Positions 33,340 through 40,646 of a stretch of DNA of 41,992 nt are shown here, one piece after another. This DNA comes from a virus. The stretch spans positions 1-41,992 of the IMG/VR virus record IMGVR_UViG_3300013285_000989; one strand, given 5' to 3'. Each line of letters begins with the position of its first letter. The stretch's first letter is position 1. A program made the translations under genes and the position numbers. The notes under the pieces are model-generated. The model searched no databases. It saw only the letters and a program-made list of their open reading frames with translations, and was not told where the DNA came from.

Positions 33340-34289
33340 TGAAAAAATTTCTAATTACCCTAGCATTGTTGCCAGCATTAGCATTTGCCTGGCAACCAAC
33401 TAAACCAATCGAAGCAGTAGTAGGCTTTACGCCCGGTAGTGCTAACGAAGTATTGTTCAGAGCCGCGGCATTAGAAGTAACCAAGAACACTGGTGCTACC
33501 TTTGTAGTTGTAAACAAAGGTGGTGCCGGTGGGGTTATCGGTACTGAATATTTTAACAAGATGCCGGCAGATGGGTATAGCGTATTAGCTATGAGCCTAA
33601 CTGGTGCTTATGCGATGGATAAAGTTGCTGTTCCTACAGGACGTAGCTATACTGTAGAAAGTTTTACCTACCCTACATACCTAGCAAGTAATCCTTTTTC
33701 AATTATTGCCAACGTAAGCGACCCTGTGTCAACACCTAAGCAATTAATTGAATCTCTAAAGAATGAAAAAAGTTCTTTTAGTGCTAGCGGTGGCGCTCGA
33801 CTAGTATTTGAAAGCATCGAATCGCGCATTCATTTCCCTCTAGGCGAAAAAGGTGTTGTACGTGTCGACCACAAAGGTCCTAAGGATGCGTTAATGGATG
33901 TAATGGGCGGGCACGTTCGCTATGCTGTTATCCCATTAAGCGTTAGTATTGAGATGTACAAGGCCGGCAAGGTTAAGATTGTGGCACTAAGTGCTAAGTC
34001 TCCGCAATTGCCAGAGCTTCGTACTCTAGGTGAAGTATTACCCGGGCTCGATGTAGCCGCACATTGGGGACTAGCCCTACAGAAAGATGTTCCGACTGAC
34101 GTACTAGAATGGTACAACAAGGAATTTACCAAGGCGCTAAACAGTGACTCCGTTAAAGATTTGTACAAGGCTCAATTGTTCTCATTAGATCCTGCGTTGG
34201 AAACTCCTAGTGCTATGTTTAAATGGATGAAGGCTAACGATACAAAGTATCAACCTCTAATTGATAACATCTTAAAAAGTACTCAATGA
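33339..34289 (+). CDS. TctC/Bug-type periplasmic solute-binding protein
   Basis: Encodes 316 residues with a signal peptide (MKKFLITLALLPALAFA, cleavage before W18). The Bug family order is clear: KPIEAVVGFTPGSANEVLFRAAA (P-G-G/S-x-x-D/E), VVNKGGAGGVIGTEYFNKMPADGYS, SFSASGGARL (in place of GS-x-G), MGGHVRYAVIPLS, KVKIVALSAKSPQLPELRTLGE. It captures a carboxylate in the periplasm for TctA. It is closer to the family consensus than the gene before it. Its 3' end overlaps the next gene by 4 nt. Confidence 0.92.
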   Translation: MKKFLITLALLPALAFAWQPTKPIEAVVGFTPGSANEVLFRAAALEVTKNTGATFVVVNKGGAGGVIGTEYFNKMPADGYSVLAMSLTGAYAMDKVAVPTGRSYTVESFTYPTYLASNPFSIIANVSDPVSTPKQLIESLKNEKSSFSASGGARLVFESIESRIHFPLGEKGVVRVDHKGPKDALMDVMGGHVRYAVIPLSVSIEMYKAGKVKIVALSAKSPQLPELRTLGEVLPGLDVAAHWGLALQKDVPTDVLEWYNKEFTKALNSDSVKDLYKAQLFSLDPALETPSAMFKWMKANDTKYQPLIDNILKSTQ

Positions 34290-35011
34290 AGTATGTATTC
34301 ATTTCTGGTGTTCCTGGCAGTTGCTGGGGCTGGCCGCAAACTTATGCTAAGTTAGCTACGCCATTAGTTGACGACTCTAACAACCATCCTTGGCGAATTA
34401 ATAACAATCGACCTTGTGCCGCAACACACGAGACTAGTGTGTTTGCCGGCCCATATAATGAAATCGGTGAAGGGTTTGATCAGTTAAGTTTATATGATAG
34501 CAAAGAACAAATCTTTGCTGAGATAGACAAAGCGTTTGAACCAACTGATAAACATTTAATTCGATTTGTACAATGCCACTGGTTTGCTTACCAGCTAGAT
34601 TGGATTGCTGAGAACTTACCGGAGGTGGATATATTAATGTCACTGAGAAATCAGGAGATGTCCTACCAAGCCTGGCACGATAGTGGTGGGTGGGATATCC
34701 AATACCCTAGTTACAAATGGTACAACAACAGTCAGAATATGTGGCGTCAAGGTGTAATCGAACACAAACTAATGAAGAAATTTGTTCGAGAAAATAAAGT
34801 GAACGTTATAGCAGGCTGGCACGAGGATTGGTTCGACTGGCATTGGCCAGAAATGGCTACGCACATTGACAAGACTAAGTTCCCTGGAAATATTAGTGCC
34901 GCCAAGGGCAGAAATGGTATGACTGGAATTGTTACAGGCTGGGACAGCTTATGCTGGGGTTTGTATACGGGCAAAGAAAGTGCTCCTATTATTTTAAATA
35001 AAAAGAAATGA
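34286..35011 (+). CDS. P-loop/sulfotransferase-like hypothetical protein
   Basis: Encodes 241 residues. The start YVFISGVPGSCWGW resembles the first strand and loop of sulfotransferase-like NTPases (F-I-x-G-x-P-x-S), and LMSLRNQEMSYQAWHDSG fits the S-x-R-N-P/Q segment that binds the 3' phosphate. The end WHEDWFDWHWPEM is rich in Trp. It is a possible second sulfotransferase in the same operon as the APS kinase, but without the K-x-G-T-S/T loop the assignment is weak. Overlaps the TctC stop by 4 nt (ATGA). Confidence 0.6.
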   Translation: MKYVFISGVPGSCWGWPQTYAKLATPLVDDSNNHPWRINNNRPCAATHETSVFAGPYNEIGEGFDQLSLYDSKEQIFAEIDKAFEPTDKHLIRFVQCHWFAYQLDWIAENLPEVDILMSLRNQEMSYQAWHDSGGWDIQYPSYKWYNNSQNMWRQGVIEHKLMKKFVRENKVNVIAGWHEDWFDWHWPEMATHIDKTKFPGNISAAKGRNGMTGIVTGWDSLCWGLYTGKESAPIILNKKK

Positions 35012-35039
35012 AACAACTTTTGATTGTTAGTAAAGTCAC

Positions 35040-35046
35040 TAAATAA
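35040..35046 (+). promoter_or_regulatory. late-promoter-like CTAAATAA motif
   Basis: CACTAAATAATCTT lies 4 nt before ATG 35051; no Shine-Dalgarno site is visible. Confidence 0.4.
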
Positions 35047-35050
35047 TCTT

Positions 35051-35377
35051 ATGCAAATAGAAATTACTGAATCCGCAAAAGAAAAGATCAACGATATTCT
35101 TTCCGAAGAGAATAATCCGTCAGCTTGCCTACGTACTTTTGTACAGGGCGGCGGATGCAGTGGTTTTCAATATGGATTTACCATAGACGAAGAACAAAAC
35201 GAAGATGATTTTGTTTTGGAAACGGGTAAGTTCAAAGTTTTGGTAGACAGTATGAGCTATCAATACCTGTCTGGATCCGTAATTGATTACAAAGATGACA
35301 TCATGGGATCCAGTTTCACTATCAAAAATCCACAGGCTGTATCCACATGCGGCTGTGGCAGTTCGTTCAGTGTTTAA
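35051..35377 (+). CDS. erpA: second A-type Fe-S carrier (ErpA-like)
   Basis: Encodes 108 residues from ATG 35051 ([20 protein letters not shown]). An in-frame TTG at 35024 is upstream of the motif and unlikely. Cys ligands are C36 in [12 protein letters not shown]100 and C102 in [11 protein letters not shown]. The [11 protein letters not shown] block and the SF-V ending are characteristic of ErpA/IscA2-type proteins, which insert [4Fe-4S] clusters into target enzymes. This is different from the IscA-like gene at 28935-29261 (GCSGLAYTIEY). The two copies may serve different targets. Confidence 0.92.
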   Translation: MQIEITESAKEKINDILSEENNPSACLRTFVQGGGCSGFQYGFTIDEEQNEDDFVLETGKFKVLVDSMSYQYLSGSVIDYKDDIMGSSFTIKNPQAVSTCGCGSSFSV

Positions 35378-35381
35378 CCGG

Positions 35382-35410
35382 TTGACATTCTCCCCAAACT
35401 CCTGTATAAT
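35382..35410 (+). promoter_or_regulatory. consensus sigma70 promoter of the ligase gene
   Basis: TTGACA (35382-35387), 17 nt, TATAAT (35405-35410): both boxes match consensus. The start is expected near 35417, giving a leader of about 26 nt with AGGA at 35431-35434. Confidence 0.85.
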
Positions 35411-35442
35411 GTAAGTATTAGCACACATACAGGACTTCAAAT

Positions 35443-36759
35443 ATGAGCAATTGCGATAACATAATCCGAATCATTCGTGACCACAGTAGCCGACTGAACA
35501 AGGAAGGCATTATCCTAGCAGAAGCAGAAGCAAATAATGTAGAGTTGTTTGAAGGATTGCGTCTAGCATTTGATCCCATGATTACGTTTGGTGTTAAGAA
35601 GGTTCCCAGCTTTAGTGGACCAGACGGACAAGGACTTCCTTGGGAGGCCTTTAAAGAATTGGCTAACTTACTGGCCACACGCAAACTTACAGGACATGAT
35701 GCTCGTGATGCAATTGAACTGGCCTTGTCCGCCTCAACTAAAAATCAATGGAATGATTGGTATCGTTTGATACTAATCAAAGACATGCGAGCCGGCTTTG
35801 GCGAAACAACTGTTAACAAGATGGTTGGTAAAGCAGGACATCCTGAATTTGAAATCCCTCTATTTGAATGTATGTTGGCACATGACGGAGCCAAACATGA
35901 AAAGAAAATCACAGGCAAGAAACTGCTTGAACCTAAACTAGACGGTGTGCGTGTTATTACAGTAATCAATGCTGTCAATAAGACAGCTACAATGTACAGC
36001 CGTAATGGTAAGTTACTAGAAAACTTTAGCCACATTACTTCAGCAATTGAAGCTAACATCGAATTATTTGAACGCAGTATGGTACTAGACGGCGAGATGG
36101 TATCTAGCTCATTCCAAGCACTTATGAAACAGGTACATCGTAAGAGCGATGTGCAAAGCGATGACGCACGTCTAATGCTATTTGACATCCTTCCATTAAG
36201 CGAGTTCCAAGCGGGCATTAGTTCACTGGGACAAAGATGTCGTACCAACTTGCTTAAGAGCATGAAGGATGTGTTTGATAAGATTGGTAGTATTGACATC
36301 ATTCCACAGATTGAAGTAGATTTAGATTCATATGTGGGCGAGCTACAGTTTAAGCAATACAACAAAGACGCCATTGCGGCTGGCTTTGAAGGCATTATGA
36401 TTAAAGACATCAATGCTGTGTATGAAGCCAAACGCAGTGCTAGTTGGCTTAAGATGAAACCTTTTATTGAAGTATCATTGGAGATCAAAAATGTTGAAGA
36501 AGGTACGGGCAAAAATGAAGGACGCCTTGGAGCATTTGTACTGGAAGGTGTCGATGATGGACAGACCATTGGGGTCAACTGTGGTAGTGGTTTTAGCGAT
36601 GATGATCGAATTAAGTTTTGGGGCGATCGTGATAGCCTCATTGGTCAAGTTGTTGAAGTAAGAGCAGATGCTGTTACTCAAAACCAGGATGGGACGTACT
36701 CGTTACGCTTTCCGCGCTTTTTGAGATTCCGCGGATTTGTAGCAGGCGAAAAATTATAA
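35443..36759 (+). CDS. ATP-dependent DNA ligase
   Basis: Encodes 438 residues. Motif I is KLDGVR with the adenylated lysine K165. Other nucleotidyltransferase motifs follow in order: RNGKLLENF (III-like), VLDGEMV (IIIa-like), FEGIMIKD (IV) and SWLKMKPF (V). The C-terminal OB-fold region ([27 protein letters not shown] with R-F-P) carries motif VI. Length and layout match T4 gp30-like phage ligases. It seals nicks during phage DNA replication and repair. It has its own strong promoter, consistent with early expression; the IF-1 gene follows 19 nt later. Confidence 0.95.
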   Translation: MSNCDNIIRIIRDHSSRLNKEGIILAEAEANNVELFEGLRLAFDPMITFGVKKVPSFSGPDGQGLPWEAFKELANLLATRKLTGHDARDAIELALSASTKNQWNDWYRLILIKDMRAGFGETTVNKMVGKAGHPEFEIPLFECMLAHDGAKHEKKITGKKLLEPKLDGVRVITVINAVNKTATMYSRNGKLLENFSHITSAIEANIELFERSMVLDGEMVSSSFQALMKQVHRKSDVQSDDARLMLFDILPLSEFQAGISSLGQRCRTNLLKSMKDVFDKIGSIDIIPQIEVDLDSYVGELQFKQYNKDAIAAGFEGIMIKDINAVYEAKRSASWLKMKPFIEVSLEIKNVEEGTGKNEGRLGAFVLEGVDDGQTIGVNCGSGFSDDDRIKFWGDRDSLIGQVVEVRADAVTQNQDGTYSLRFPRFLRFRGFVAGEKL

Positions 36760-36778
36760 AAAGGAAAGTAGCAATAAA

Positions 36779-36997
36779 GTGTCAAAAGAAGATTTGATTG
36801 AAATGATGGGCGTAGTAGAGGAAGCCCTACCCAATTCAATGTTCCGTGTTAAGCTAGAAAACGATATGGTTGTGTTAGGACATATCAGCGGTAGAATCCG
36901 CCAAAATAAAATCCAAATCCTACTTGGTGACAGAGTTCGCACAGAACTTAGTCCATACGACTTAACCAAATGTCGTATTACTTTCCGTGAAAAATAA
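36779..36997 (+). CDS. infA: translation initiation factor IF-1
   Basis: Encodes 72 residues, the same length as bacterial IF-1, from a GTG start. The alignment to bacterial IF-1 is almost continuous: [60 protein letters not shown], and LTKCRITFR. It is an OB-fold protein that binds the 30S A site and helps IF-2 and IF-3 choose the start codon. The usual K/R-rich RNA face is present (R in GRIRQNK, and FRxK at the end). AAGGA at 36762-36766 is spaced 12 nt from GTG, longer than usual. It shares the ligase transcript and ends before a strong terminator. Confidence 0.95.
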   Translation: MSKEDLIEMMGVVEEALPNSMFRVKLENDMVVLGHISGRIRQNKIQILLGDRVRTELSPYDLTKCRITFREK

Positions 36998-37004
36998 CCA
37001 TTAA

Positions 37005-37026
37005 AAAAGCCCCTTACGGGGCTTTT
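37005..37026. terminator. bidirectional rho-independent terminator
   Basis: AAAAGCCCC (37005-37013), loop TTAC, GGGGCTTTT (37018-37026): a perfect 9-bp stem flanked by A-runs on the left and T-runs on the right. It serves the + strand IF-1 transcript and the convergent HNH gene. Confidence 0.9.
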
Positions 37027-37028
37027 CT

Positions 37029-37538
37029 TTATCCTAAATACGCTTCCCAACTTGGGTGAGGCAGTACCCATTCCAACTTCTTTCGCTTGTCAGCTAATTG
37101 AAAGTAAGTAGGCTTGAATGGCTTGCTCTTTGGAACAATTTTCTTGTTGTTACCCTTACTAGAGTTGCAATCAGAACAGGCGCAAACTGTATTTTCAAAA
37201 GTAGTTTTACCGCCGTGACTAGTTGGCAACACGTGATCCAGTGTGGCAGTTTTGCGGCTAACATCAGCACCACAGTATTGGCATTCATATCCGTCACGTA
37301 AAAATACGTTAAATTTAGAAAATCGCACTGCGGTCTTCTTTTTTTGGTATTCTTTTAGGATCATGACAGCAGGAACCTTTGTTTCCCACTTTTCGCTGTG
37401 TACGACCCAGTCTTCATACCATTCTAGCACAATGGCTTTGTCGGAAACTAGGTAACGGATTGATTCCTCCCACGAGACTGTGCTCAAAGGAAGAAGGCTT
37501 ACTGGGCTTGCGTCAGCATTTAGTATTAGGCAAGTCAT
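37029..37538 (-). CDS. HNH endonuclease
   Basis: Encodes 169 residues. The zinc and HNH motif order is C86-x-x-C89 (YECQYCG), D101-H102-V-L-P, H108 (TSHGG), N116 and C121-x-x-C124 (ACSDCN), which is the HNH_5-type arrangement. It cuts DNA, and in phages it may be a free-standing homing endonuclease or a packaging/repair helper. The N-terminal ~75 residues (LILNADASPVSLLPLSTVSW) are typical of this subfamily. The ATG at 37538 is overlapped by the stop of a 6-codon micro-ORF. The 3' end is 3 nt from the terminator. Confidence 0.9.
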   Translation of the reverse strand: MTCLILNADASPVSLLPLSTVSWEESIRYLVSDKAIVLEWYEDWVVHSEKWETKVPAVMILKEYQKKKTAVRFSKFNVFLRDGYECQYCGADVSRKTATLDHVLPTSHGGKTTFENTVCACSDCNSSKGNNKKIVPKSKPFKPTYFQLADKRKKLEWVLPHPSWEAYLG

Positions 37539-37555
37539 ATTGTACTTTCATTCAT
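37535..37555 (-). CDS. 6-residue micro-ORF coupled to the HNH gene
   Basis: Minus strand ATG 37555 begins 5 nt after a perfect TATAAATA late-promoter motif (37568-37561) and reads MNESTI-stop. The TGA overlaps the HNH start as ATGA (37538-37535). It could be a leader that delivers ribosomes to the HNH gene. Very short and not proven. Confidence 0.25.
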   Translation of the reverse strand: MNESTI

Positions 37556-37560
37556 AACTC

Positions 37561-37568
37561 TATTTATA
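37561..37568 (-). promoter_or_regulatory. T4-type late promoter motif TATAAATA of the HNH gene
   Basis: The minus strand reads CATATAAATAGAG, an exact match to the T4 late consensus, 22 nt upstream of the HNH ATG and 5 nt before the micro-ORF ATG. Confidence 0.6.
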
Positions 37569-37616
37569 TGTGCAGTTTGCACCATTTATTATAACATAGC
37601 TTTGTTCAAAGAGCAA

Positions 37617-37624
37617 CTAAATAC
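37617..37624 (+). promoter_or_regulatory. late-promoter-like CTAAATAC motif of the fibre gene
   Basis: AACTAAATACTGG lies 35 nt upstream of ATG 37660 and 3 nt before the micro-ORF ATG at 37628. Confidence 0.5.
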
Positions 37625-37627
37625 TGG

Positions 37628-37663
37628 ATGCATTGTAGCCAAACCCAAGGATTTCAAAGATGA
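37628..37663 (+). CDS. 11-residue micro-ORF coupled to the fibre gene
   Basis: ATG 37628 reads MHCSQTQGFQR-stop; its TGA (37661-37663) overlaps ATG 37660 of the fibre gene as ATGA. The same arrangement exists on the opposite strand for the HNH gene. It may be a leader peptide; it could also be chance. Confidence 0.25.
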   Translation: MHCSQTQGFQR

Positions 37664-40632
37664 GTATATTGTTTATTAATACCGGAACCGCGCCAAATGC
37701 GGGCAACGGCGACACTTTAAGAACCGCGTTTAATAAAATAAACCAGAATTTCCTCCAATTATATTATGGTGGAGAAGTAATTCAGAGTGACCGTCCACCG
37801 ACAATAGCTTCAACATCGACTCTTTGGTATGATACAGTAACCGGCAGAACATACGTTTACTATAATGGCGCATGGGTTGATGCCAGCCCGGCTAGTGAAT
37901 CTGCCAATGCTACATTCTTGACCAGCTCTACTGTTAAAGATTATTCAGGGTATATTCAAACAGTTAGTTTGTATGATTCATTATCTGGTACATATACCAA
38001 CACGGTTAACAACATCACTCATTTAAACTTTGACACTGAATCGGCTTTCTCTGTCACAGATCAAGGCAGCGGCGCGGTACTGATTGGAATGAACAGTACA
38101 TTTAAGTACATTAATATTGCCGGACAGCCAGGACTAACTGCGGTTGGATTAGATACACTTACGTTTGTTGCTGGTACAGGAACTCAGTTGACTACAGACG
38201 CCACTCCTGGTAGTCAAAAAATTAGAATATCTGTAACAAACACACTGCCAACAACTACAACTTCTGGAATACTTTACAACGACGGTACTAATCAGTTTTC
38301 TTGGGTAAGTCCTACATACAGCACACTACAAAACGGCACTGCTACATTTAGTTTAACAACTGCCGGCAACGTTGTTTTTAATGATGGGTCAGTTCAAACC
38401 AGTGCTTACATTCCGCCAGTAACTAACGGAGACAACAGCACACAACGTATTGTATTTGTATCCTCAACCGGAACACTACAGTCTGCCAGCTCAGTGGGAA
38501 TGAACCCACAAATGGGACAGGTAACTCTAAACAGCATTGTCATCGGTTCAAACATCACTACTGGTCCAGTTATTGGATCGTTGCAAGTGGTAAGAACTGG
38601 AACCAATTATGTTTTAACCGCAACTAGTACCAGCACTTTGGGCGGAACAGGCGTGGGCTTGACTGTAAGTTGGGTCAACACCAGCTCGCCTTCATCAGTT
38701 AATATTGCTAATCCAGGTACAGGATACACAGTGGGTGATATTATTTGGATTACAGGCGGCTACACACAAATTAACGGTGCTGGCCGCAGAATCAATAACA
38801 TTCTAACAGACTATTTAGGCAACACCGCAACAGGACAAACATTAGGTGGGACTGTGATCAGTGTAGGTAACACTGCTACTATGCAGGCCTATGTCAACGT
38901 TAATTCAGGCACAGGTGGCATATATCAATTGCGCACACCAATCCAACTGACCTATGCTGATAATACTACACAAGTTTTTAACTCAGTTGGCCTAACAGAT
39001 ACATCTAGCTTTTACCTAAACTTCTTAGCATCAGCTGGACATTTTTTCCCAATTAATTTGAAAACTACAAATTATGTACAGGGGTCTAACAGTGCTACAT
39101 TCCAAATTACATCAGTTAATGCTCCTGGATTGCAGGGCTATGCTATTTGGCCAGATGGTACACAGCAAACAACTGCCTATACTGGAACAGTTCAGTTCAG
39201 TAATATTACTGGTACTCCAAACTATCTAACAGTGACAGCATTTAATACTGTACTGACTACAACAAACATATCTACGTTTGTAAACAATATAAATTATGTA
39301 ACACAGGCTAGTTTAACCACTACCAACGTTTCTACGTTTGTAAACAACACAGGTTATTTGACATCAAGCACAGTCAATCAATATGTTCAAACAACTAATG
39401 CTGCCGGAAACTTTGTATTAAAAGGTGCATTGATTGTTAACAACACATCAACTGCAACTATTACAATTACTGGAACTAACAACGGTGGGTTGATTGCAAG
39501 CAATTTAAGTGCTAAACCAATTTATGTATCAACATTCAATACTACTACAAACTATACTTGGCAGTTTAATCCTGACGGTAGTATTACTTGGCCTGATGGT
39601 AGTGTACAGGCCAGCGCCACAACTGCTACACTGGCCGCAAGTAGCTTAACTAACAAGATATTCAACGGCACTTGGACATTCTCTGTATTGTCAAGCGGTA
39701 CAGTTCAATACCCAGACGGCTCAATACAACGAACTGCTTATACTGGAACAACATTTACTGGACTTGCCAATTACGCAACAACTAGTACAAATGCATCTAC
39801 ATCATCTTATGCTACAACAGCCAGCTTTGCACGTAGTTTGTTGAATACAAATGGCACAACTGCATTACGTATTGTACCACCACCTGCGACACAGATTGGT
39901 CAAACAGGAGATCTAACAGGTGACATTGCCTATGATGGAACAAATTTATATGTTTGTACTCAAAATTATGTACAGACAAATTTCAATGCAGTAGCGGCCT
40001 CAACACAGACCAATGTGCAGTTTATTGAAATTTTACAAGCTGGAGTTCCAGTTCCAGGTGTAGGATGGCAGATTCATGACCCAATCGGTGGGCCAATAAT
40101 GACCATCACGCAAGTGACCAGCGTATTGACTGGACCTACTAATACTCCTGCTTGGAGATTAAGTGAAACAACATTTGCTAATTCATACTTTCCAGGATTG
40201 ACTTACATATTGGTCAACCCAGCAGGAACTACGGCCGTTTGGGGTAAGGTAGGATTAAGTCTAGCATCCAATACATCCACAGCAGTAACCAAACTGTCTA
40301 ACTTTGTTACATTGGATGCTCCTGTAAGTTTGGGCAATGTATATGCAGTATGGCACGGCCCAGGAAACAATTTAAAAATTGGTGGGGTTAACAATTCATT
40401 TGTAGGCTCATACAATTTACAAGCATATTACAACAACGTACCAGTGGGCAGTCAGGGCGCAGGGATTACTTTCTCAACTACTGGAACAGTAGTCGGTGGC
40501 CAATCATTAACAGCAGCCGACAGAGCAGACTTGATATTAACAATTCCATCTACTGGCAATGCTTATAGAATTATTGCTATAACAGGTGCATCGTTTAATG
40601 ACAATTTCATCAGTATAGAACAACTAGCGTAA
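37660..40632 (+). CDS. tail fibre/baseplate protein with DG-x-Q-x-TAYTG repeats
   Basis: Encodes 990 residues. The N-terminus (MSILFINTGTAPNAGNGDTL, RTAFNKINQNFLQLY) matches the start of structural fibre or baseplate proteins in T4-like phages of aquatic bacteria. The rest is a Ser/Thr/Gly/Asn-rich beta-structure with repeats such as FNDGSVQTSAYI (about residue 240), WPDGTQQTTAYTG, WPDGSVQASATT and YPDGSIQRTAYTG. Such repeats form trimeric fibre shafts. It is a probable virion protein. The following gene shares the same repeat, so the two are related or parts of a fibre set. Confidence 0.85.
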   Translation: MSILFINTGTAPNAGNGDTLRTAFNKINQNFLQLYYGGEVIQSDRPPTIASTSTLWYDTVTGRTYVYYNGAWVDASPASESANATFLTSSTVKDYSGYIQTVSLYDSLSGTYTNTVNNITHLNFDTESAFSVTDQGSGAVLIGMNSTFKYINIAGQPGLTAVGLDTLTFVAGTGTQLTTDATPGSQKIRISVTNTLPTTTTSGILYNDGTNQFSWVSPTYSTLQNGTATFSLTTAGNVVFNDGSVQTSAYIPPVTNGDNSTQRIVFVSSTGTLQSASSVGMNPQMGQVTLNSIVIGSNITTGPVIGSLQVVRTGTNYVLTATSTSTLGGTGVGLTVSWVNTSSPSSVNIANPGTGYTVGDIIWITGGYTQINGAGRRINNILTDYLGNTATGQTLGGTVISVGNTATMQAYVNVNSGTGGIYQLRTPIQLTYADNTTQVFNSVGLTDTSSFYLNFLASAGHFFPINLKTTNYVQGSNSATFQITSVNAPGLQGYAIWPDGTQQTTAYTGTVQFSNITGTPNYLTVTAFNTVLTTTNISTFVNNINYVTQASLTTTNVSTFVNNTGYLTSSTVNQYVQTTNAAGNFVLKGALIVNNTSTATITITGTNNGGLIASNLSAKPIYVSTFNTTTNYTWQFNPDGSITWPDGSVQASATTATLAASSLTNKIFNGTWTFSVLSSGTVQYPDGSIQRTAYTGTTFTGLANYATTSTNASTSSYATTASFARSLLNTNGTTALRIVPPPATQIGQTGDLTGDIAYDGTNLYVCTQNYVQTNFNAVAASTQTNVQFIEILQAGVPVPGVGWQIHDPIGGPIMTITQVTSVLTGPTNTPAWRLSETTFANSYFPGLTYILVNPAGTTAVWGKVGLSLASNTSTAVTKLSNFVTLDAPVSLGNVYAVWHGPGNNLKIGGVNNSFVGSYNLQAYYNNVPVGSQGAGITFSTTGTVVGGQSLTAADRADLILTIPSTGNAYRIIAITGASFNDNFISIEQLA

Positions 40633-40646
40633 AATAGGAACACTAC

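Noticed and set aside
35745-36641. Long open frame (298 codons) on the minus strand opposite the ligase gene
   Set aside because: It is a Ser/Leu-rich translation of the antisense strand of a clearly real DNA ligase, with no domain and no promoter.
37033-37040. CTAAATAC on the plus strand next to the IF-1 terminator
   Set aside because: It matches the late motif, but it lies in the coding end of the minus-strand HNH gene and no plus-strand gene follows for 580 nt.
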